A stretch of 64,000 bases of DNA from contig NC_067120.1 in the NCBI RefSeq assembly GCF_021347895.1, positions 23,235,361 to 23,299,360 of the forward strand. The letters are read 5' to 3'. This document shows positions 9,828 to 21,660 of this stretch, one piece after another (the stretch's first letter is position 1; the number at the start of each line of letters is the position of its first letter). The translations under genes were made by a program, and so were the position numbers. The notes under the pieces are model-generated. The model made no database searches and had not been told where the DNA came from. It worked only from the letters and a program-made list of their open reading frames with translations. The stretch is from Acanthochromis polyacanthus (taxonomy: Eukaryota > Chordata > Actinopteri > Pomacentridae).

Positions 9828-12800
9828 ATGGTGGTGGTACAGTGCTCTGTCCCCGGCTGCGCGTTTGTCTCCGCTGATGTGTCCGAAGCTCTCGCCATCG
9901 AACCATCATCGCTGTCGAACCACGGGCTGGCTCATCAGCCTCTGCCCGTCCCGGCCACGCCACCCCAGGCATCGACTCCCGCGGGTCCGAAGCTAGAGCG
10001 CCCCACGGTTGATGTCGGCGTGTCCATCGAGGAGTGGAACCTGTTCACGCGCCGCTGGGAAGTGTTCCGCGCGGGATCGGGCATCATGGACGCCCAGGCC
10101 CCTTTCCAGCTGTTCCAATGCGCCGGGCCGGACCTCGGTGACAGCCTTCTTCAGACCAACCCGGATGCTGCGACCGGACCTGCGGCGGCCCTCCTCTCCG
10201 CCATGCGCTCGCTGGCGGTCATCCCCGTGGCTGCGTGCGTTCTGCGCACCGAGCTGCTCCAGCTGCACCAGGAACGGGAGGAGACGTTTCGCGCCTTTGC
10301 AGCCAGGGTGCGCGGCAAAGCAGAGACGTGCGCCTTCCACACTGCGTGTGTGTGCGGTAGAGACGTGGATTACAGTGACCATATTGTTCGTGACGTTCTT
10401 ATTAATGGCATTTATGACACTGATATCCGCCGAGAGACTCTTGGTTTTCCTGATGTGCTGAATAAGACGGTGAATGAGGTGATCGCCCTGGTAGAAAACA
10501 GGGAAATTGCCCGGAACGCTCTACCGCCCTCCTCTCTGTCAGCAGTATCATCTTTCCGGCGCCAGGCCGGCGCACGGGCGAGCACCGCCCCTCCCTCTGC
10601 TGACGTCAATAGGTCTCAGCGGGCGGCTTGCTGTGACTGCAAGGGGATTTTTAATGTGTTTACTGAGGGGCCCCGTGGGTGGAATTCGAAGCCCCACCAG
10701 GTGTGTTTGGACTGTTTCAGGGTGCACAGGAGGGGGAGACGGCGGCAGCCGGCTCCGGATGGTCAACAGGCCGCTGTGAGTGCTGGGCCGATCGCCCAGA
10801 TATCCCTGGTCGACTCTGGCTCCGGTCGCAGTAGACGTAGGGGTCGTCACGGGGGCCAACACCAGCATAGCACCCTGACACCCTCAGGTGCCATGACTGG
10901 GCCCACTAGGCTCCCACACCATATCTTTACTAAGGGGGAGTGGCGACGCGCTCGGATGAAGGAGCACCCCCGGGTTTCGATTCAGATTTCTGTTGATGGT
11001 TCGGTGAGACCTGGAGGTGGTGCTGGCGCCCCACGCCCCCCAGCGGTAACGACTGTGTCTGCCATTGCAGATACTGGTGCCCAGTCGGACCTTTGGTCTT
11101 TGGAGGAGTTCCACAGGTGTGGCTTTTCACAGGATGACCTGCACCCAGTCGCCCTCAGCCTGTCAGCAGCTAACCGCTCTCCGATAGCTGTCGAGGGAGC
11201 ATTCTTCGCCAGGCTCTCCACAGTGCCTGATACTGGGGTGGCAACTTCCTGCCGCTCCATGGTTTATGTGAGCAGCTCGGTGAACGCTATGTACCTCTCT
11301 TATGAGACTTTGCTTTCCCTCGGCCTCTTACCAGCTGGTTTCCCCTCGGCAATTGTTGGGGGGGGGCTCGTGGGTGGAAGTACGTCAGGCGCCCAGCGCA
11401 CTCCTGCTGTGTCCCCTTCTCTTGGCTCATTGGGAACCGCTGATGGTTGCAGGGGCTCACATAATACCTTTGTGGCCAGGTGCCCGTGCCCCCTGCGCAC
11501 GACCCCCCCGGCCCACCCTGCTGAGCTGCCTTTCCCTTGCGTGCCAGAAAACAATCATCGGATGAAGGCTTGGCTGCTTGACAGGTATGCCTCATCCACG
11601 TTTAACACGTGCCCCCACCGGGCGTTACCATGCATGGACGGGCCTCCTATAGAGATCCATGTGGACCCTGCTGCAGTGCCACGGACCTGCCATACAGCGG
11701 CCACCTTGCCCCTGCACTGGCAGCAGAGGGTCTATGATGACCTAATTAGAGACAAGGCCCTTGGTGTGATAGAGCGCGTTCCTTACGGTGAACCCGTGAC
11801 GTGGTGTCACCGTATGGTGGTCACTCGTAAACATGATGGTTCACCCCGGAGGACTGTGGATCTCTCCCCCCTCAACAAATTCTGCCAGCGTGAGACGTTC
11901 GCCTCTGAATCGCCATTCCACCTGGCACGCCGTGTTCCGAAGGGGACCTGGAAGACCGTTACTGATGCTTGGAATGGGTACCATAGTGTGCCCTTGCGTG
12001 AGGCAGATAGACACCTCACCACGTTTATTGCACCTTTTGGCCGTTGGCATTACACCCGGGCACCACAGGGTTTTCTGTCCTCCGGGGACGGCTACAACCG
12101 CCGCTTTGACGCTATCATCTCAGATTTTGAGCGTAAGGAGCGATGCGTTGATGACACTGTCCACTATGACACTGACCTAGAGCAGCACTGGTGGAGGACT
12201 ATTGACTTCCTCACCCGGGTCGGCCGAGCTGGTATTGTGCTGAACCCGGACAAATTTCAGTTTGCGGAAAGGGCGGTTGACTTTGCAGGCTTTAGGGTCT
12301 CGGACACCACCATTGAACCTCTGCCTAAGTACCTGGACACAATTCGGGATTTCCCCTCCCCTGTGTCCACGACAGACATCAGAAGCTGGTTCGGCCTTGT
12401 CAACCAGGTCGCCAACTACGCGCAGCTGCGGGACATAATGGCGCCATTTAAGCCCTTTCTTAGCCCGCGCTGCCAGTTCTCCTGGTCCCCTGATCTGGAG
12501 TCTGCGTTTCAGGCGTCCAAGCGTGCCATAGTTGAAGCCATCCATGAGGGTGTTGAGATATTTGACATGCAGCGGCGAACCTGCCTCCGTCCGGATTGGT
12601 CCAGGCGTGGGATTGGGTATTTTTTGCTCCAGCAGCACTGTAACTGCGGCACTGGGCTCCCAGATTGCTGCCCGGGTGGATGGAAGATCACTCTCGCTGG
12701 CTCCCGCTTCCTGTCCCCGGCTGAGCAGCGCTACGCTGCTATTGAGGGGGAGGCCCTGGCCGTGGCCTGGGGTCTGGAGCAGACTAAATACTTCACGCAG

Positions 12801-14618
12801 GGATGCGATGACCTTGTCGTTGTTACCGACCACAGGCCCCTGGTGAAGATATTTGGCGACCGCACGCTGGACGAGATCTCCAACTCTCGTCTCTTTAGAC
12901 TCAAACAGCGCACCCTCCCGTGGCGGTTTGACATCGCGCACCTTCCTGGCAAGAGCAATTGTGCTGCTGATGCTGCCTCGAGATACCCCTCCCCCTCTGG
13001 CTCGGCTGATGGGCCTTCTGTGGGCTCACCGAGCGAATCTGACGTTGAGGAGTCTGCGCTGATGGCCTCCATACGTGAGGATGCGCGAGAAATGGCTTCT
13101 ATACCTTGGTCCCTCCTTGCGGTAGAGACTGCTGCAGATCCATGTCTCTCCCACCTGTTGCACCTCCTTGAACACGGAGGTGTCATGGATGACCGTGACC
13201 CGGCCCTTGGGGATCTCTCCCCTGTGTGCAGGTCTGTCTACACGCATGACGGTGTCCTGCTGTACCACGATCGCGTTGTGGTTCCAGCCTCCCTCCGCCC
13301 TCGGGTTCTTCAGCATCTTCATGCTGCCCACCAGGGTGCCTCAGCCATGGGCCGGCGCGCCCGTGCAATTGTCTACTGGCCCGGGCTGTCGAAGGACATT
13401 CTGTCTACGAGGGAGAGGTGCACGGACTGTAACCGTCATGCCCCCTCGCAGGCAGCCACACCCCCCCTCCCGTCCTCCCCACCGTCCACTCCTTTCGAGG
13501 CAGTGTTTGCGGACTTTTTTGACTATGGGGGCCGCCGCTACCTGGTTGTGGGTGACCGCTTATCGGGCTGGGTGGAGGTGCTGAGCTCTGCCACAGGCAC
13601 CGACCCTGGGGGCTCGGCTGGCCTGGTCCGTCACCTTCGCACTTTCTTTGCCACCTTTGGCGTTCCTGAAGAACTCTCGAGCGATGGGGGCCCGGAGTTC
13701 ACTTCCGGTCTCACGGAGCGCTTCTTCCGCTTGTGGCATGTCCAACACCGCGTGTCGTCTGCCTACTTTCCCCAATCAAATGGGAGGGCTGAGGTTGCGG
13801 TGAAGGCAGCTAAGCGTCTCCTTATATCCAGCACTGGCCCCACTGGCAACCTTGACCACGATCGCTTTCTGCGCGCTATGTTGCAGCTGCGTAACACGCC
13901 GGACCCTGACTGTGACCTCTCTCCTGCGCAGATCATTTTTGGCCGCCCGCTCCGGGAATCAATGCCTTTTGTGAACCGACTGGAGAAGTTCACCAACCCG
14001 CACGTGCGGCCTCTCTGGCGTGACGCTTGGGCGGCTAAGGAAGAGGCCCTCCGGACTCGTATCTCTCGCACCATGGAGGCTCTGGGGGCGCACTCCAGGC
14101 CGCTCCGGCCCCTGGCACTGGGGGAGTCTGTGTTCCTTCAGAACCAGCACGGCCCAGACCCCCTTCGGTGGGATAGGTCAGGCGTGGTGGTCGAATCTCT
14201 TGGCCACGACCAATACAGGGTTAGGGTGGATGGTTCAGGCCGTCTGACCCTGCGTAACAGACGCTTCCTCCGTGCTTTTGCCCCAGCCACCACCTGCCCC
14301 CGCCGGCTGCTCCCTGCTCCTTCGTCGTGGCCGTCGGCACCGGTCCGGGAGTCTCGCTCTGACCCCCCGGAGGTGGTTCCCCCACCTGCGGTGGCCCACC
14401 CCCCTGGTCACGACTCGGAGGCCCCCCTGTCGGCCCCCCTGTCGGCCCCTGATGTTGAGGCCCTCCCGATGGACGGTCCTCATGGCGACCCTGCCTCTCT
14501 GGTTGCGGCCCCTGCCGCGTCTCCCCGGCCGTCGCCGTTGCCTGTGTTGCCCTGTGCTCGTACGAAGAGGCCCCCCAAGCGTTATGAACCTGAGACGGGC
14601 CGTTGGGTGTTGAGCTAA
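9828..14618 (+). CDS. Gag-Pol polyprotein, Ty3/Gypsy
   Basis: I choose the ATG at 9828 (accATGg, good Kozak context); the open frame upstream only runs into the LTR. The 1596-residue protein makes the element's particle and enzymes in one frame without frameshift. Gag-like region about 65-270; then C268-x2-C271 and C293-x2-C296, a ribbon-like finger instead of a CCHC knuckle. Protease has D415-T-G-A. Reverse transcriptase has C773-V-D-D (usually Y/F-x-D-D). RNase H residues are D923, E975 and D1001. Integrase has an HHCC finger (H1163/H1168, C1198, C1201) and D1229, D1286, E1322 (D-x35-E). A GPY/F-like segment near 1465-1490 precedes a Pro-rich tail; no chromodomain seen. Apparently complete. 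Confidence 0.95.
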   Translation: MVVVQCSVPGCAFVSADVSEALAIEPSSLSNHGLAHQPLPVPATPPQASTPAGPKLERPTVDVGVSIEEWNLFTRRWEVFRAGSGIMDAQAPFQLFQCAGPDLGDSLLQTNPDAATGPAAALLSAMRSLAVIPVAACVLRTELLQLHQEREETFRAFAARVRGKAETCAFHTACVCGRDVDYSDHIVRDVLINGIYDTDIRRETLGFPDVLNKTVNEVIALVENREIARNALPPSSLSAVSSFRRQAGARASTAPPSADVNRSQRAACCDCKGIFNVFTEGPRGWNSKPHQVCLDCFRVHRRGRRRQPAPDGQQAAVSAGPIAQISLVDSGSGRSRRRGRHGGQHQHSTLTPSGAMTGPTRLPHHIFTKGEWRRARMKEHPRVSIQISVDGSVRPGGGAGAPRPPAVTTVSAIADTGAQSDLWSLEEFHRCGFSQDDLHPVALSLSAANRSPIAVEGAFFARLSTVPDTGVATSCRSMVYVSSSVNAMYLSYETLLSLGLLPAGFPSAIVGGGLVGGSTSGAQRTPAVSPSLGSLGTADGCRGSHNTFVARCPCPLRTTPPAHPAELPFPCVPENNHRMKAWLLDRYASSTFNTCPHRALPCMDGPPIEIHVDPAAVPRTCHTAATLPLHWQQRVYDDLIRDKALGVIERVPYGEPVTWCHRMVVTRKHDGSPRRTVDLSPLNKFCQRETFASESPFHLARRVPKGTWKTVTDAWNGYHSVPLREADRHLTTFIAPFGRWHYTRAPQGFLSSGDGYNRRFDAIISDFERKERCVDDTVHYDTDLEQHWWRTIDFLTRVGRAGIVLNPDKFQFAERAVDFAGFRVSDTTIEPLPKYLDTIRDFPSPVSTTDIRSWFGLVNQVANYAQLRDIMAPFKPFLSPRCQFSWSPDLESAFQASKRAIVEAIHEGVEIFDMQRRTCLRPDWSRRGIGYFLLQQHCNCGTGLPDCCPGGWKITLAGSRFLSPAEQRYAAIEGEALAVAWGLEQTKYFTQGCDDLVVVTDHRPLVKIFGDRTLDEISNSRLFRLKQRTLPWRFDIAHLPGKSNCAADAASRYPSPSGSADGPSVGSPSESDVEESALMASIREDAREMASIPWSLLAVETAADPCLSHLLHLLEHGGVMDDRDPALGDLSPVCRSVYTHDGVLLYHDRVVVPASLRPRVLQHLHAAHQGASAMGRRARAIVYWPGLSKDILSTRERCTDCNRHAPSQAATPPLPSSPPSTPFEAVFADFFDYGGRRYLVVGDRLSGWVEVLSSATGTDPGGSAGLVRHLRTFFATFGVPEELSSDGGPEFTSGLTERFFRLWHVQHRVSSAYFPQSNGRAEVAVKAAKRLLISSTGPTGNLDHDRFLRAMLQLRNTPDPDCDLSPAQIIFGRPLRESMPFVNRLEKFTNPHVRPLWRDAWAAKEEALRTRISRTMEALGAHSRPLRPLALGESVFLQNQHGPDPLRWDRSGVVVESLGHDQYRVRVDGSGRLTLRNRRFLRAFAPATTCPRRLLPAPSSWPSAPVRESRSDPPEVVPPPAVAHPPGHDSEAPLSAPLSAPDVEALPMDGPHGDPASLVAAPAASPRPSPLPVLPCARTKRPPKRYEPETGRWVLS

Positions 14619-14655
14619 GTCCGTTACTTTGCACCTTGTTTAGGCTTCACGGACT

Positions 14656-14663
14656 GGGGGGGA
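14656..14663 (+). promoter_or_regulatory. Polypurine tract
   Basis: GGGGGGGA lies immediately before the 3' LTR and would prime plus-strand synthesis. Confidence 0.85.
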
Positions 14664-14964
14664 TGCAGAGATCACCACCGGCCGTTAGGGGCCTCTGGTT
14701 ATGCCAGGTCAGGTGGTATTGAGAGAATAAGAACCCGCTGTTGGCGGGATTATCGCTCATTCATTGTTGTTCTGGATGTTACCCATGTTATGCTGGAGTG
14801 GATGTACTGAGCTGTTCTGCCTGTTACATGTAAGTGACTCTCTATTATCCCTGTTATGAGGAAAGTGAAGGCTTTAGCTTACGTTTCTGCCTCTGTATCG
14901 TTTTAGGGTTTCTTCATCGTTGCCATTAAAACATCTGTCTGACATCGAGAAGCGTGTTTCTTCA
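14664..14964 (+). repeat. 3' LTR of the Gypsy element
   Basis: 301 bp, identical to the 5' LTR except for two C/T differences (CTGCCTGTT versus CTGCCCGTT and GTTGCC versus GTTGTC). Followed by the AAAAG duplication. Confidence 0.95.
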
Positions 14965-14969
14965 AAAAG

Positions 14970-15053
14970 ATGTGGGCGAAACAGGTCTATAGGGTCTATA
15001 GGGAGAATATAGCCTGTGATGTGGATGAGGTGATGTGGCCCGATGCAGCTTAG
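14970..15053 (+). pseudogene. IS630-like transposase, C-terminal tail after the Gypsy insertion
   Basis: With one AAAAG removed, frame continues from VLRRQK directly into MWAKQVYRVYRENIACDVDE and ends WPDAA-stop. As I recall the family, KQVYRV lies just before the catalytic domain and NIACDVDEV...WPD lies at the very C-terminus, so the DDE core is deleted in frame. An AATAAA follows at 15094. Confidence 0.65.
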
Positions 15054-15375
15054 CGACATGATGCCGCACAGTGATCGTGGTGCGTGTGTGGTGAATAAAG
15101 TAAATTTAAAAAAATTTCACACCCTGAACATGTTTTCAGTGAGTACTGTTGTGTGCAATAGATTCTCTGTTTTTGCATTGAGTTGTGTAACTTGTGTTAC
15201 AGTACAGTAGTGTACATACAGTATTTTCTGTAGATTTATACTCGTCATATGAAACTCACAAATCTAAATGCACAATCCTCTACAGAGATCTATTCTAAGA
15301 AGATCCGTTAAAGTTTCTAAAAAATATGCATTAGCAATTATGAAACAAAGAACCAAAGAACCAAATTGAACATTG

Positions 15376-16085
15376 CAGGGTTCTTGCCAGCGCATTTCAG
15401 CGTAACGGCCCATTACGCTGTCATAACGGCCCGTTACACTGTCTAACGGGCCGTTACGCAGTCTTAACGGCCCGTTATGCTCAGTTTAAAAGATTACGCT
15501 GTGATTAGGGCCGCTACGCCAGCGCATTTCAAAGATTATGCTGTTGTTATGAGAGTGTGTGGCTCCGTCATGAGAGTGGGAGAGAGAGCAGCATGTGTGT
15601 GTGGGAGGGAGGGGGAGAGCGAGCGAGAGAGACGGGCAGTCAGGGCAGTCGGGGGATGAGAGAAGGTGCTGGGTTGGCGGCACTGTGCGGTTCAGCCACT
15701 GTTTATAGACAATAAAGACTGCAGTGCTCTTCGATACAGCTGGGCTCCTGTGTCTTTGCCTCTACGGCTGCTGAGGAAGTGAAGGGCGTTAACCCCGGGC
15801 TTCCTGACCACGGTCGGGGGCCGAACAGGAAGGGTTAACACTGTGATTAGGGCCGCTGCGCTGTTATTTTTACAGATAACACCATGTGCGTTTGTTTTTA
15901 TCAACTGGGTGCCTATCTAGGTTAATTTATGTCTCCCCACCTCAGCCGTACTTTTCTGTCGATTGACCCATTCCCGTCTATTGCGCATGCGCGCATGCGC
16001 GTTCCCGTCTATTGCGCGTGCGCGTGCGCGTGCGCGTGCAGGAGGACCTGCCGTTACGCTGAAAAAAAGCCTGGCGAGAACCCTG
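15376..16085. mobile_element. 710-bp non-autonomous TIR element with 5-bp target duplication
   Basis: The ends CAGGGTTCTTGCCAGCGCAT and (inverted) CAGGGTTCTCGCCAGGC face each other, flanked by CATTG at 15371-15375 and 16086-16090. Subterminal palindromic AACGGCCCGTTA-like motifs repeat at 15408-15480. A CTGTGATTAGGGCCGCT motif occurs near 15498 and again near 15840, bracketing an LTR-like stretch with AATAAA near 15710. A GCGCATGC/GCGTGC alternating run lies at 15985-16040. No transposase. The CAGGG ends suggest hAT, but hAT duplications are 8 bp, so the superfamily is open. Confidence 0.65.
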
Positions 16086-16304
16086 CATTGTGTTTTCAAT
16101 TGTTTTGCTGTAGTGTGTAATGATGCGTATCGTGTTTACAGTTTTGAAAGCTTCGAGTTGCTCTTTTGGTGTGAAAGTTTGAGTTTTGAAGTGAGAAGGT
16201 GTGGTTGTATTTATGTAGCTTCAGAAAAGTATGTTGTGTTTAGACATTGGAGAAAATGGAGGAAACATTTGTGAAATGTGTTTTACCATTTGAGATAAAC
16301 TGTA

Positions 16305-17111
16305 ATGATACTGTATGGTCTATAAATTTGTGATCTGATAAACTAAACCTCTATCAAAAATCCCATTTATAATATCTTGTTTTAAAATTCAATGTTAAAT
16401 AATACTTAAAATAGCTCGAAAGTGTTAAATGAAGGATGCATTCAAGTGATTTTTTTTCCATACATCATGATTCAGAAATTGCCATCATCATTTCCCCCTC
16501 CAGTGTATCTTATGATAGACTGGCAGTGTCTTGATGATTTGTGCCCTAAGGGGGTCAAATTACAACAAGATGTGTGTGCTCCTTCAATCTACAGGGATCT
16601 TGTACTGAGACTCCTGTGGAGTGGTGCAAGGCACTGAGACTAAGAAGGATATGACTGATTACCATCCATATATGGCACAAGGAGGTGAATGTGCCGGACC
16701 TTTTAAAACCCGCAAGGATCACTCTATGTAATGAGGTTAGTCTGTATTATCTGGAGATGGTAGTGGTAAATGAAGACTGATTTCATGGGATTGCACAGAG
16801 CAGAATAAAAGGTAAATGAAGGGAGAGATTTTGTGGAACGCTGAGCTGTAGTTGTGATGGTTAGGTGGATCTTTGCTGTAAAAATGATATAGATCAGTTG
16901 AAAACAGGCAGATACATACAAAATGAATAGGCTGTACAATGACATGGCCATCAGATCTTTTTGGAGTGTGTTAAGAAGATGGATGGAGAGTACAGGACTG
17001 CTTTCCCTGAGAATGTTATTCAGTTCTCAAGTATTCCTCTGACTTATCTTACTGTACTGTATTTGTCATGTTAAAGTTTTCAGTACTATTTTTTGTCTGT
17101 GATCACAAATA
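16305..17111. other. Spacer, no feature recognised
   Basis: Intronic DNA of slc23. The short open frames (16422-16637 plus, 16724-16951 minus) show no known domain. Confidence 0.4.
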
Positions 17112-17281
17112 TACACTACTGTTCAAAAGTTTGGGATCACTTAGAAATGTCCTTATTTTTTTAAAGAAAAGCTTTTTTCAATGAGGATAACATTAAATTA
17201 ATTAAATATGTAGCCTAGACATTGTTAATGTGGTAAATGACTATTCTAGCTGGAAACGGTTGATTTTGAATGGAATATCTA

Positions 17282-18915
<1,634 letters not shown>

Positions 18916-19115
18916 TACATAGGGGTACAGAGGAACATTTCCAACAACCATCACTCCTGTGTTCTAATGGTGCATCGTGTTAGCTAACCATGTTGAAAGG
19001 CTAATTGATAATTAGAAAACCCTTGTGCAATTATGTTAGCATATCAATTAAAGTGTGAGTTTTCATGAAAAACATGAAATTGCCTGGGTGAGCCCAAACT
19101 TTTAAACAGTAGTGT

Positions 19116-19626
19116 ACATAATTTTATGTTTCACTCATTTCTTTTCTTTACTCCTAAACCCACTTCATCCCAAATACAGTTCAATAGCACCCAAAACTAC
19201 AGCCTCAAAAAGGAATAAAAATTCAGTTCAGCTCATCTGATACAACCTTTATGAAGACAGGGTTTATTGCATGGATTACATGTAGTTGAATGAGCATTGT
19301 GTTAGGAATATCTGTATTATGCTGATGGGCTGCAACAACAGAAGACCAATAGAAACCTGAGGTTGCAGTGGACACAGTCTTCCCAACACTGCACAGTTGG
19401 AAAACTGAGCCTGGTCTGAATCTTGCTGCAGCACACAGACGGCAAGTGTTAGAATGTGACATTAACAGCAGGAGTCCATTATTCCGACCTGCCCTTTTTA
19501 ACACTTCAGGCTGGTGGTATTGCAATTGTGAGTGGATTGTTGTCTTAGCCCTGTGGGTCACGTTAATACCAGTCAGTCATGATTTGAATGACACATTCCA
19601 TTTAGGACTTAATGTCAACCTCCCTT
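19116..19626. other. Spacer, no feature recognised
   Basis: No domain recognised in the short open frames on either strand; slc23 intron. Confidence 0.4.
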
Positions 19627-19873
19627 ATGGGGCGGCGGTAGAGTGGCCGTCTTGTAACTGGAAGATTGCCGGTTCGATCCTCAGCCCGTTGTGCTCATGT
19701 CGAGGTGTCCCTGAGCAAGACACCGAACCCCTAACTGGTGGGTTGTGGTTAGCGCCTTGCATGGCAGCTTCCGCCATCAGTGTGCGAATGGGTGAATGTG
19801 ATGTATCATGTAAAGCGCTTTGGGTACTTTGCAGGTATAGTAAAGCGCTATATAAATACAGACCATTTAACCT
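19627..19873 (+). repeat. tRNA-derived SINE
   Basis: The head contains an A-box-like GGTAGAGTGGCC and a B box GGTTCGATCCT near 19672, as in a polymerase III promoter. The body has the AGCAAGACACCGAACCCC motif, and the 3' end reads AAAGCGCTATATAAATACAG, a tail widespread in fish SINEs. It does not fold as a functional tRNA. Confidence 0.8.
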
Positions 19874-20166
19874 TGTCTACCCCTTTATCACCAAACGTAA
19901 TTGTCTTCCAGTGGTTCCTTCTTACCGGGTTAATGTGTCATGTCACAAAACTAAAGTCACCTTCAGCAGTGGAGTTCAGTGGCCTGGTTTAATGAAACAG
20001 ACAGTGCCCTTCCCCTTTCACAGAATGGAATCCAGTAGAACACCTTTGTGAAGATGATAAATCTGCTGAAATGGTGTGATCAATCATGTCGACATGGAGT
20101 AGGTTTCCAACATGGTGTAGAATTGAAGATATAAAGAACTTAAATTGTTTTGAAAAGTGCTCGGTG

Positions 20167-20426
20167 AGTGTACATATGAAGAATTCATTTGCAAAAACAG
20201 GAAACTCCGTTTTCAGAAAACTCATTTTTTTTATTCATTACTTGAGATAATAATAATAATAACACTAATAATTTATTTTTTCTCTATTTTGTCATGTATT
20301 TTTCTACTGAGTCCACTCAACTTCAGTTTGATACTATCTCAAGTAAACAATAAAAAAAGTTTTCTGAAATTTATCCAAACGGAGTTATATGTTTTTGCAA
20401 ATGAACTCTTCATATATTCAGACACT
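20167..20426. mobile_element. Palindromic MITE, family unknown
   Basis: The left arm (agtgtacatatgaagaattc, then atttgcaaaaacaggaaact) and the right arm are inverted copies of about 55 bp around an AT-rich centre. No coding capacity. Confidence 0.65.
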
Positions 20427-20831
20427 ACATGAGGTAGGACTGATGTTTGACACTGGAGAGCTCAGAGAATTTCTGAAACATCTCTTCCAAGAATGAAGAC
20501 CAAGAACAAAGAAGTCTGTCTGTTTCAGGAGCTGGCTGAAAAACAAAATAGGGATGGAGCATTTGCAGTCAGTATTGTGAGACAATCTGTCAGGGGATTC
20601 AGTGACCTCTTTTTAGTGCCACTACAACTAAAAAAATAACAATTTGCTTTGACGTAAATACCCAGGAGTGCTTTTAACTGTCTTCTTTAATAATCAGATT
20701 AATTTAAATTCTGTTTTAGCCTACAAAGCGCTTTCTTTCACAGATTTTGGAAAGTGCTCAATAAATAAAGGTTATGAGGAAAGAAGAAGCCACTGTGGAC
20801 AACAACAACTTGGTAAAACACATCCACTCAC
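20427..20831. other. slc23 intron, no feature recognised
   Basis: Nothing beyond the donor site of the exon that follows on the minus strand. Confidence 0.4.
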
Positions 20832-21013
20832 AGAGCAGCAATTCCCCAGTGACCTCCTGACTTCTTTCCAGCTTCAATGAACAGTGATAGGCCAATTAGA
20901 TTGATGGTGGGAGCGATAGCCAAAGGGCCAATAAATCTGAGCACAAGGCCCACCAGCCCAGAAAAGCCCAGGACGATCTGAAGGAGAGAGGCCACCAGGA
21001 TGGCTCCTTGGAT
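20832..21013 (-). CDS. SLC23 family transporter, exon (fourth of five seen)
   Basis: Acceptor tttccacag and donor gtgagt bound a 182-bp exon (60 codons plus two bases). It starts IQGAILVASLLQIVLGFSGL, then FIGPLAIAPTINLIGLSLF and ends GGHWGIAA. The IQGAI start, the GP..IAPT motif and the HWGI end are hallmarks of NAT/NCS2 symporters and cover three transmembrane segments. It joins exon 22805-22988 on a codon boundary (RMRE/IQGA). Confidence 0.92.
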
Positions 21014-21540
21014 CTGTGGAAAGCAAGACAAATTGACAATGCATATACATTCCAATACATATGCCAGGGACAGCTGTTTCATATCTGCAGTTCAACATAC
21101 TGTGCATCAACCTTTCTAAGGCTTCCGGTTTGACTTTTAAGCTTCTGACATCAAGCCTTCGATGCAGAACTGGAACCATTCGAACACAGATTTATTACTA
21201 CATAAAAAGAAATCCAATAACTAGCATTATAGAAACTGCGAGAAACTAACATTTCTATGAATCAGTTATAAGTTGCAACAATTATTTTTGCCATCATGTG
21301 ATTTGCCAATATTTTTTTCCTCAATCATTTGTTGTTTAGACTATAAAGCATCAAAAATGTGTGAAAATATGGTCCAAACAACTTTACAGAGCCACGATTT
21401 ATTTAGTGTTCATTAAACATGTCTGGAGGAGAATGAAATGCAAAATATGGATGGATGGATTAAGTAACTATAAAAATGAATAACTAATTTTAAGTTAAAA
21501 GTCTGGGTTGAGGTTAAGAATTTAGTGAAGAGATGAACGG

Positions 21541-21660
21541 ATGGATTGGTGTAGCATCGGCATTGTACCAGACCATTGTGGTGAAGAGGAAGCTGAGACT
21601 GATGTACCAGCCAATCAAACTCTCGCCTGTGATCATCAGTTTTGGGACACAGTGGCGGTT
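21541..21660 (+). repeat. LINE fragment (reverse transcriptase C-terminal region)
   Basis: With one frameshift the plus strand reads LYQTIVVKRKL...LMYQPIKLSPVI, resembling the end of RT in fish non-LTR elements (VVKRELS...LSIYQSI). Very short and damaged; family not determined. Confidence 0.4.

Larger units (their letters stand above)
9517..14964 (+). mobile_element. Intact Ty3/Gypsy LTR retrotransposon
   Basis: Two 301-bp LTRs (TG...CA) differ at two positions. Target duplications AAAAG are exact at 9512-9516 and 14965-14969. A polypurine tract abuts the 3' LTR and a single uninterrupted Gag-Pol ORF fills the interior. The low LTR divergence means a recent insertion. It lies within exon 2 of the older IS630-like transposon and within an slc23 intron, in opposite orientation to the host gene. 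Confidence 0.95.
8416..16302 (+). mobile_element. IS630/Tc1-type DNA transposon carrying two later insertions
   Basis: The left end CAGTTTTTCTTAAATGCTAA at 8416 and the right end (ccatttgagataaactg ending 16302) are imperfect inverted repeats, flanked by TA at 8414-8415 and 16303-16304. Between them lie a TATA box, a two-exon transposase gene lacking its catalytic core, an AATAAA at 15094-15099, an inserted Gypsy element (9517-14964) and a 710-bp MITE (15376-16085). Without the inserts the element is about 1.7 kb. The protein type is the one commonly annotated in fish as IS630-like. Confidence 0.75.

Noticed and set aside
12177..12941. 254-codon ORF opposite the Gypsy pol
   Set aside because: Antisense shadow of a GC-rich coding region; no domain.
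19640..19700. Possible tRNA gene
   Set aside because: Has A and B box-like motifs but no plausible cloverleaf and carries a SINE body and tail.
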